Positions 1 to 5,307 of a DNA stretch of 8,202 nucleotides are shown here, one piece after another. The stretch comes from UBA4823 sp034436035 (lineage in GTDB: Bacteria > Chloroflexota > Anaerolineae > Anaerolineales > UBA4823). The notes beneath the pieces were generated by a model. The model worked only from the letters and a program-made list of their open reading frames with translations. It was not told where the DNA came from and did not search any database. Within the stretch, counting starts at the first letter, position 1; every line of letters starts with the position of its first letter. The position numbers and the translations under genes were made by a program. The DNA is taken from contig DAOTVW010000280.1 of assembly GCA_034436035.1 (NCBI GenBank), positions 1 through 8,202 of the forward strand, written 5' to 3'.

Positions 1-32
1 AAAAGTTAATCTAGAGTTTTTATCGGTGAGTC

Positions 33-37
33 AGGAG
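33..37 (+). promoter_or_regulatory. Ribosome binding site of the lipoprotein gene
   Basis: AGGAG lies 4 nt before the ATG at 42, which supports that start. The spacing is slightly short but workable. The 41 nt before the gene show no convincing -35/-10 pair, so the promoter is probably further upstream, outside the window, or the gene continues an upstream operon. Confidence 0.7.
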
Positions 38-41
38 TGTT

Positions 42-707
42 ATGAACCAAAAACGTCATTTATCTTTGATAATCCTGGTGAGCGCCTTAATTGCGCTCAC
101 CTTGTCCTGCAGTTTTTTCGGCGGGTTACAGCAAGAATTAAGCCAAATGAAAACAACCGCAGAAAATCTAGCCGGTAACCAAGAATACCTCGCTACTGCG
201 AAAGCGCTAGTAACCGAAGTTCAGAGTGGAAATATCGTTGAAACCGCACAAGCCTTGGCAACGAAAGCTAGCGCGAATCCCATCGTTCCAACGATCGAAG
301 CCGCCATAACCGATCAAGGTCCCGCCCTTCAGGCGACTTTACAGTCCTTTGCCACCAGTGAGGGGCCTGTTTTACAATCTACTGCCCAAGCACTCCTGAC
401 TCAAATTCCCAACTCATTAAATTCTCCCCCAAATGATATTCCTCCCTTCGAAGGCGAACGAGAGAATTTAGTTGAAACCAACGATACGATTTCATTTATG
501 ACTTCAACATCACTCAAAGACGTCCTTAATTTCTATAAGACAAAAATGCCTGATCTGGGATGGTCGTTTGTCGCTAAAGATTCAACAGAAACAGAAATCG
601 CCGATGTGCTTACCTATACGAAGGATAGTCGCATTGCTACCATTACAATCAGTTTAAATCCGACCGATCACAAAACCATCGTCCTCATCTACATTCAAAA
701 CAAATGA
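42..707 (+). CDS. Putative lipoprotein with tandem ~15-residue repeats and C-terminal FYK...GW domain
   Basis: A 221-residue exported protein of unknown function. The N-terminus has a charged stretch (K4, R5), a hydrophobic core at about residues 7-21, and a likely lipidated cysteine at C23 preceded by LTLS. T at -3 is an imperfect lipobox, so plain signal peptidase I cleavage is an alternative. Residues 39-120 are helix-rich and carry imperfect repeats of the form T-[AIL]-[KQE]-[ASN]-[LAF]-x-[TG], starting at T39, T52, T68, T84, T99 and T114 (spacing 13-16). A Pro/Asn-rich linker (about 123-136) leads to a mixed alpha/beta domain (about 140-221) with VLNFYKTKMPDLGW at 161-174. I know this FYK...GW pattern from small uncharacterised extracytoplasmic domains. 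The stop codon overlaps the synthetase start as ATGA, so translation is probably coupled. No enzymatic residues are recognised. It likely sits on the outer face of the cytoplasmic membrane. Confidence 0.85.
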   Translation: MNQKRHLSLIILVSALIALTLSCSFFGGLQQELSQMKTTAENLAGNQEYLATAKALVTEVQSGNIVETAQALATKASANPIVPTIEAAITDQGPALQATLQSFATSEGPVLQSTAQALLTQIPNSLNSPPNDIPPFEGERENLVETNDTISFMTSTSLKDVLNFYKTKMPDLGWSFVAKDSTETEIADVLTYTKDSRIATITISLNPTDHKTIVLIYIQNK

Positions 708-2809
708 CAGGAATGTTATCCGAATTTTTCCACCCTTCCGCTGTTGCGGTTATTGGAGCATCAGCGAATCCTGAAAAATTAGGATACGCTGTGGTTCGTA
801 ATCTACTTAAAGGTGGTTACAAAGGAAAAATATTTCCAATTAATTTATCTACCACCGAGATTTTAGGGTTGAAGTGCTATCCCTCTGTTTTAGATGTACC
901 TGATCAAATTGATTTAGCCGTGATTGTCATCCCGTACACCCTGGTTCCTGCGGCAATGAAACAATGTGGGGAAAAGAAAATCCCTGCCGCAATTGTAATT
1001 AGTGCCGGCTTTCGGGAGGCTGGTAAGGAGGGTTTTGAGCGGGAACAAGAGTTGATCTCCATCGCACATCAATACCATATCCGCTTGATTGGTCCAAACT
1101 GTTTGGGCATTATTGATACCCAAACACCACTCAATGCTTCCTTTGCTGCTGGTATGCCACCAGGGGGACCAATGACGTTTATCAGTCAATCCGGGGCTCT
1201 GGGTACAGCTGTCCTTGATATCGCTATGGCGGGTCAATTGGGGCTAGCCAAATTTATCAGTCTAGGGAATAAAGCCGATATCTCCGAAATCGAGCTACTG
1301 CAATATTTACAAGATGACCCCGCCAGCCGGGTGATCATGATTTACACCGAAGGATTGCCCAATGGGCAAGAGTTTATTCGCGTTAGTAAGAATGTTTCTA
1401 AAGTAAAACCTATTATTGCTATAAAATCCGGTATTACTCAATCTGGATCCCGGGCAGTTGCCTCGCACACCGGTTCTCTAGCCGGGTCGGAACAAGCCTA
1501 TCAGGCAGCTTTTGAACAGGCTGGCATCTTACGCGCCGATTCCATGCAGGATTTATTTGATATGGCGTTAGCGATTGCCTATCAACCACCGTTAGTCGGA
1601 AAATCAATCGCCATTATTACCAATGCTGGTGGCCCTGGCATTTTAGCAACCGACGCGCTGGAGCGTGCTGGATTGACAATCGCAAGACTACAAGTAGACA
1701 CTATCCAAAAGCTTGAGCACGTGCTCCCTGATGCAGCCAGCGCAGCCAATCCTGTCGATGTATTGGGAGATGCCTTAGCGGAGAGGTTTCGCGTTGCTTT
1801 AGAAATTGTGAGCAAAGATAGTAATGTAAATGGGTTATTAGTCATCCTGACCCCGCAAGCGATGACAGAAATTGAACAAACCGCCCATGTCATTGGCAAT
1901 ATTGGATTGAAATCTACTAAACCAATCCTGGCTTGTTTTATGGGTGAAGCAAAAGTGAAACCTGGCATTGAAATATTGAATCAGTACCATATCCCTAACT
2001 ACCCCTTCCCTGAACGAGCCGCACTGGCTTTCAAAGCAATGGCAAAATCGTATGCGATCCTTCACCAGACACACCAATCCGAAGCATATGAGTTACAGAT
2101 CGACAACAAACCAGTAAGGCAACTCTTTGAAAACATTCGCAAGGAAAATCGTACCGCCATTACTGAAAGCGAAAGTCAGCTGATTGCCCAAACCTATGGG
2201 ATAAAAACACCTTTAAGTCATCTGGCGACAACTTCGCAAGAAGCCGTGGAGTATGCTCAGCAATTTGGATTTCCTGTTGTATTGAAAATTGCTTCACCTG
2301 ACATCCTCCACAAGACCGATATGGGTGGGGTAAAAATTAATCTCAATTCTCCCAGTGAAGTCATTGATGCGTTTGAATTGATCACGTATCGAGCCCAAAG
2401 ATACCTGCCCGATGCGCGTATATGGGGTTGTCTGGTTCAAAAAATGGCTGCGCCTGGTGGGAGTGAAGTACTGATTGGAATGAACCGTGATCCTCAATTT
2501 GGACCATTATTAACCTTTGGATTGGGTGGTGTATTTGTAGAGGCGATCAAAGATGTAAGTTTTCGAATTGCCCCTATCGACCGTGTGGATGCAATAGAAA
2601 TGATCCAAGAAATCCGCGCTCATTCAATTTTGGATGGGCTTCGTGGAAAACCGCCGCTCGATAAAGAAGCGATCATCGATACATTACTGCGCGTCAATCA
2701 ACTCGTGCTCGATTTCCCCGAAATCGCTGAGATGGATATCAATCCATTAATGGTATATCCTTCTGGTCAGGGTGTCTTGGCGTTGGATATGCGCATTATC
2801 CTGGGTTAG
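704..2809 (+). CDS. Acetate/acyl-CoA ligase (ADP-forming), fused alpha-beta subunits
   Basis: Catalyses acyl-CoA + ADP + Pi <-> acid + CoA + ATP in the cytosol, conserving energy as ATP from acetyl-CoA or related thioesters. The 701 residues match the usual length of single-chain ADP-forming synthetases. In order: CoA-binding Rossmann domain (about 5-130, VIGAS at 16-20), succinyl-CoA-ligase-like domain (about 150-290, IGPNCLG around 130, SQSGALG at 161), a second ligase domain with NAGGPG at 307, then an ATP-grasp domain (about 480-701). The phosphorylated histidine of the alpha part is H255 (SHTGSLAG). The second histidine of the phosphate relay, in the beta part, is H536 (DILHKTDMGG). GMNRDPQFGP starts at 592 and EMDINP at 676. 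All key residues are present and no GNAT domain is attached, so this is an enzyme rather than a Pat-type acetyltransferase. The start at 704 overlaps the upstream stop and lacks a clear Shine-Dalgarno; ATG 713 (M4) is an alternative. Substrate preference (acetate, propionate, branched or aryl acids) cannot be read from the sequence. Confidence 0.95.
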   Translation: MTGMLSEFFHPSAVAVIGASANPEKLGYAVVRNLLKGGYKGKIFPINLSTTEILGLKCYPSVLDVPDQIDLAVIVIPYTLVPAAMKQCGEKKIPAAIVISAGFREAGKEGFEREQELISIAHQYHIRLIGPNCLGIIDTQTPLNASFAAGMPPGGPMTFISQSGALGTAVLDIAMAGQLGLAKFISLGNKADISEIELLQYLQDDPASRVIMIYTEGLPNGQEFIRVSKNVSKVKPIIAIKSGITQSGSRAVASHTGSLAGSEQAYQAAFEQAGILRADSMQDLFDMALAIAYQPPLVGKSIAIITNAGGPGILATDALERAGLTIARLQVDTIQKLEHVLPDAASAANPVDVLGDALAERFRVALEIVSKDSNVNGLLVILTPQAMTEIEQTAHVIGNIGLKSTKPILACFMGEAKVKPGIEILNQYHIPNYPFPERAALAFKAMAKSYAILHQTHQSEAYELQIDNKPVRQLFENIRKENRTAITESESQLIAQTYGIKTPLSHLATTSQEAVEYAQQFGFPVVLKIASPDILHKTDMGGVKINLNSPSEVIDAFELITYRAQRYLPDARIWGCLVQKMAAPGGSEVLIGMNRDPQFGPLLTFGLGGVFVEAIKDVSFRIAPIDRVDAIEMIQEIRAHSILDGLRGKPPLDKEAIIDTLLRVNQLVLDFPEIAEMDINPLMVYPSGQGVLALDMRIILG

Positions 2810-2830
2810 TGTGAGAAGGAATTCTGCTTA

Positions 2831-2837
2831 AAAGGAG
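2831..2837 (+). promoter_or_regulatory. Strong ribosome binding site of the BioD-like/DRTGG gene
   Basis: AAAGGAG lies 6 nt before the ATG at 2844, a near-ideal Shine-Dalgarno sequence that fixes this start. It is the best match in the plus-strand cluster, so this gene may be translated well independently of the upstream synthetase. Confidence 0.8.
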
Positions 2838-2843
2838 CGAAAC

Positions 2844-3923
2844 ATGAAACCAATTTTTATTTTCTCATCCGATCCCTTTTCCGGCAAAACCGCATTAGCA
2901 TTAGCGATTGGAAAAGAATTAATTGAACAAGGATATCGCGTGGGTTATTTTAAACCGATTTTTTTCTCTGCCATCCGCTCTGGAAATCAATGGATAGATG
3001 AAGATACCCTTTTTGTGCAAAGTGCTTTACCTAGCATAAAGACCCAATTTGACCAAAACGGAATTTTTGTAACCCCGGATAAATATCGTGACCTTTTCAA
3101 CGAACATTACCGCTCGGAATTCCCGAACCGCCTGAAGACCTTGTTAAACAGCCTTGCAGATAAGTTAGATATATTATTGATCGAGGGAGGAGCAACTTTT
3201 CAAGAAGGGCATTCACTAGGCATTTCTGCCAGCCAGTATGTGTCTTCCTTTGGATGCTGTGGCTTATTGGTGATTCATTTTCAAGACGAGTTAAAATTAT
3301 TTGACACAGCCCTCTTTGCAAAATCTTTGCTGGGAGGACAATTGAAAGGGGTGATTATCAATCGCATTCCCCTAGAGGTCTATGGATTGATAAAGGAAAA
3401 TCGCTCAGCCCAATTGGAAGAAATGGGCGTGAAAGTGATTGCTGCCATCCCCGAAGATAATCGTCTGGCTGCGCTGACCGTGATTGAGGTTATCGAGATG
3501 CTCCACCCGCAAGTCCTTACAAAAATTACCAATCCAAACGCGACGATTGAAAACCTTACCATTGGAGCAATGACCGCTGAAGCTGCCTTAAGTCGTTTTC
3601 GTAAGCAAAGCAACAAAGCCGTTATTACTGGTGGTGATCGAACCGATATCCAGCTCGCTGCCCTGGAAACATCCACGACCTGCTTGATTTTGACCGGCAA
3701 TCTTCACCCCAGCCCTCTCATTGTACGCCAGGCTGAAGATCTGGGTGTGCCAATATTACTGGTGCCCTCAAACACTATGGAAACAATAGAGAGTTTGGAA
3801 AAGATCCTTGGAAAAACCCGCTTAGGACAACCACATAAACTGCAAATGTATCTGGATTTATTCCATAAAAATGTTGACCAGCAAAAATTATTCGGTGTAT
3901 TTGATTTAGAAATTAATCAATAA
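2844..3923 (+). CDS. BioD-like P-loop/DRTGG protein (phosphotransacetylase N-terminal-like, no catalytic domain)
   Basis: A 359-residue cytosolic protein matching the regulatory N-terminus of long phosphotransacetylases (COG0857 type). An AAA_26/dethiobiotin-synthetase-like P-loop domain occupies about 1-215: the Walker A variant SSDPFSGKT is at 8-16 (Ser replaces the first Gly), YFKP at 35-38, a hydrophobic strand ending in EGG at 114-116, and NRIP at 173-176. A DRTGG domain follows (about 225-335) with GGDRTDIQLAAL at 263-274. In full-length Pta a PTA_PTB catalytic domain of roughly 320 residues comes next. Here the protein ends, with no frameshift or remnant in the following gene. It therefore cannot make acetyl phosphate. 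As known for this module in Pta, it may bind nucleotide or metabolites and regulate; its target is unknown. Being 34 nt downstream of the ADP-forming synthetase, that enzyme is the natural candidate partner (inference). Confidence 0.88.
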   Translation: MKPIFIFSSDPFSGKTALALAIGKELIEQGYRVGYFKPIFFSAIRSGNQWIDEDTLFVQSALPSIKTQFDQNGIFVTPDKYRDLFNEHYRSEFPNRLKTLLNSLADKLDILLIEGGATFQEGHSLGISASQYVSSFGCCGLLVIHFQDELKLFDTALFAKSLLGGQLKGVIINRIPLEVYGLIKENRSAQLEEMGVKVIAAIPEDNRLAALTVIEVIEMLHPQVLTKITNPNATIENLTIGAMTAEAALSRFRKQSNKAVITGGDRTDIQLAALETSTTCLILTGNLHPSPLIVRQAEDLGVPILLVPSNTMETIESLEKILGKTRLGQPHKLQMYLDLFHKNVDQQKLFGVFDLEINQ

Positions 3924-3931
3924 CCAAAACC

Positions 3932-3936
3932 AAAGG
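3932..3936 (+). promoter_or_regulatory. Ribosome binding site of the nitroreductase gene
   Basis: AAAGG (extended AAAGGA) sits about 7 nt before the ATG at 3944, inside the 20-nt gap after the DRTGG gene. It supports this start and co-transcription, because no promoter or terminator fits in the gap. Confidence 0.7.
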
Positions 3937-3943
3937 AATAGCT

Positions 3944-4456
3944 ATGGACGTGTTAGATGCAATTAAGTTCAAACGAGCTGTCCGAAAGTTCAAGGACGAA
4001 CCGCTACCAGATGATATCATGATGGCAATTTTGAACGCCGGACGGCGAGCGCAATCCTCTAAAAACACTCAGCCCTGGCATTTTATTGCTATCCGCAATA
4101 AAGAAACCCTGGCTAAAATGGCGCAATTGGGCGAGTGGGCTGGACATCTGGCTGGTGCTGCTTTTGCTGTTGCAATCTTGACTGTTGATCCAGCTATCCG
4201 TTTCTCGATTATGTTCGATGCCGGTCAAGCAGCTGCTTATATGCAATTGGCAGCCTGGTCGCTAGGGGTTGGTTCCTGTTTAGCGACCATTTATCAACCC
4301 GAAGAAGCAAGGAAACTATTGGGTTTCCCTGAAGATTTACATCTCAATATCGCCATTTCCTTCGGATATCCTCTGGATGCAAGTGTATTGACAACGCCGC
4401 CAATTAAAGGAGGTCGTCGATCCTTTATAGAAACTGTTCATTGGGAACGTTGGTGA
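3944..4456 (+). CDS. Nitroreductase-family FMN oxidoreductase
   Basis: A 170-residue protein of the short nitroreductase class. Family members bind FMN as homodimers and transfer electrons from NAD(P)H to nitro compounds, quinones, flavins or other acceptors; the natural substrate cannot be read here. Visible signatures are the N-terminal KRAVRKFKDEPLP (10-22), whose basic residues contact the FMN phosphate in the family; the flavin-site segment SSKNTQPWHF (38-47); the dimer-interface helix DAGQAAAYMQLAAWSLGVGS (92-111); and the closing FGYP...GGRRSFIE near the C-terminus. Length is normal for this small class (about 165-180) and no extra domain is attached. It is the last gene of the plus-strand cluster. 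It may handle redox balance linked to acid fermentation, but co-location is the only support for that. Its stop lies 6 nt from the stop of the convergent PDRP gene. Confidence 0.93.
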   Translation: MDVLDAIKFKRAVRKFKDEPLPDDIMMAILNAGRRAQSSKNTQPWHFIAIRNKETLAKMAQLGEWAGHLAGAAFAVAILTVDPAIRFSIMFDAGQAAAYMQLAAWSLGVGSCLATIYQPEEARKLLGFPEDLHLNIAISFGYPLDASVLTTPPIKGGRRSFIETVHWERW

Positions 4457-4462
4457 AATAAG

Positions 4463-5287
4463 TTAGGATGTGATCTCATCGCGGTATAGAGATTTTCCTA
4501 ACAACATGACAATCTCTGATGCTGTCTCTTCAATTGGTTTCACAGTTACATCCACAAGGGGCCAATCTTTCCGCCGTTCAAAGATTTGATACGCATAAAT
4601 CATTTCTTTTTTGACATATTCTAAATCAGCATACCCTTCTGGCACGGTGCCAATATGTTCTGCCCGCGCCCGTCTCAACTCGGCTAACCGTTCTGGGCGG
4701 ATCACCAAGCCAACTACTCGCCTTTTAGGTAACTGAAAAAGCTCTTTTGGCGGCTCAACCCCTAAGGCAATGGGGACATTTGCCACCTTCCAACCCCGGT
4801 AAGCCAGGTAAATACTCAAAGGGGTTTTTGAGGTTCGAGATACACCCACCAATACAATTTCAGCTTTGTTTAATTCGTGGGGGTTTTTCCCATCATCATG
4901 TCGGACGGTATAATCAATGGCATCAATCCGCTGTAAATAGCTACGGTCAAATGGATGCAATCCTCCCGGAACGCCTTTCGGTTTCAGTGAAAACATATCG
5001 GTCAGTCGAGCCAAAAGAGGTCCCATTAAATCAATGGTCGGGACATTGACCGCCCTGCCCTCTGTCAACATGGCATGCCGTAGCTCTTCCGAAACCAAAG
5101 TATGCACGATTAACCCATTCGTTTTTGCTGCCCGTTGTACAATCTCATGGACCTGGGATTTGGTACGTACCTCGCCAATGCGGATAATCGAGACACCTTC
5201 CGCATCAAATTGCAATAACGCCGCCTGTACTACCCTTTCTGCTGTCGCGCCCGATGCATCCGAGACCGTATAAATCTGATAAACCAC
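4463..5287 (-). CDS. Pyruvate,phosphate dikinase / PEP synthase regulatory protein (PDRP, DUF299 kinase-PPPase)
   Basis: A bifunctional regulator. Family members inactivate PPDK or PEP synthase by ADP-dependent phosphorylation of an active-site threonine and reactivate it by Pi-dependent dephosphorylation releasing PPi. With GTG 5287 as start the protein has 274 residues, the normal family length. It begins MVYQIYTVSDASGATAE, the typical N-terminus. The family HDDG motif is at 130-133 (YTVRHDDG) and the P-loop-like GVSRTSKTP at 148-156, followed by SIYLAYRGWKVANVP. The C-terminal segment about 223-263 (YVKKEMIYAYQIF, then a W-P and VDVT stretch) also fits. A longer TTG reading to 5311 exists, but it would translate through an ideal Shine-Dalgarno and add eight non-family residues. 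The gene starts 20 nt after the histidine kinase stop and is probably co-transcribed with it. Sequence does not settle PPDK versus PEP synthase as target; neither is in the window. Related proteins are E. coli PpsR and B. subtilis YqfL. Confidence 0.95.
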   Translation of the reverse strand: MVYQIYTVSDASGATAERVVQAALLQFDAEGVSIIRIGEVRTKSQVHEIVQRAAKTNGLIVHTLVSEELRHAMLTEGRAVNVPTIDLMGPLLARLTDMFSLKPKGVPGGLHPFDRSYLQRIDAIDYTVRHDDGKNPHELNKAEIVLVGVSRTSKTPLSIYLAYRGWKVANVPIALGVEPPKELFQLPKRRVVGLVIRPERLAELRRARAEHIGTVPEGYADLEYVKKEMIYAYQIFERRKDWPLVDVTVKPIEETASEIVMLLGKSLYRDEITS

Positions 5288-5292
5288 TGCTG

Positions 5293-5297
5293 CTCCT
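5293..5297 (-). promoter_or_regulatory. Ribosome binding site that sets the PDRP start at GTG 5287
   Basis: On the minus strand AGGAG (within AGAGGAGC) is followed by 5 nt (CAGCA) and then GTG at 5287-5285. This is a near-ideal layout and favours the GTG over the TTG at 5311, which would overlap the kinase stop (TTGA) and has no comparable upstream signal. Confidence 0.85.
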
Positions 5298-5307
5298 CTA
5301 TCACCGA

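Noticed and set aside
914..1237. Minus-strand open frame of 107 codons inside the synthetase gene
   Set aside because: It is wholly antisense to a strongly conserved enzyme, its product has no family signature, and it has no ribosome binding site of note.
1582..1968. Minus-strand open frame of 128 codons inside the synthetase gene
   Set aside because: The Ser/Ala-rich composition is that of a complement-strand shadow; the plus-strand frame here encodes conserved ligase motifs such as NAGGPG.
704..2809. Protein lysine acetyltransferase (Pat/PatZ-type) as identity of the synthetase-like gene
   Set aside because: Pat proteins carry a fused GNAT domain and have a degenerate ligase part. Here there is no GNAT domain, and both relay histidines (H255, H536) are present.
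2810..2843. Possible small hairpin around GGAATTC between the synthetase and DRTGG genes
   Set aside because: It is only a six-base palindrome (GAATTC) with no stable stem or U-tract, so it does not support a terminator or a regulatory RNA.
2844..3923. Dethiobiotin synthetase or cobyrinate diamide synthase
   Set aside because: The P-loop fold is shared, but the C-terminal DRTGG domain and the absence of a glutaminase domain place it with Pta N-terminal-like proteins.
4747..5049. Plus-strand open frame of 100 codons within the PDRP region
   Set aside because: It is antisense to the conserved P-loop and HDDG motifs of PDRP and its own product resembles no protein I recognise.
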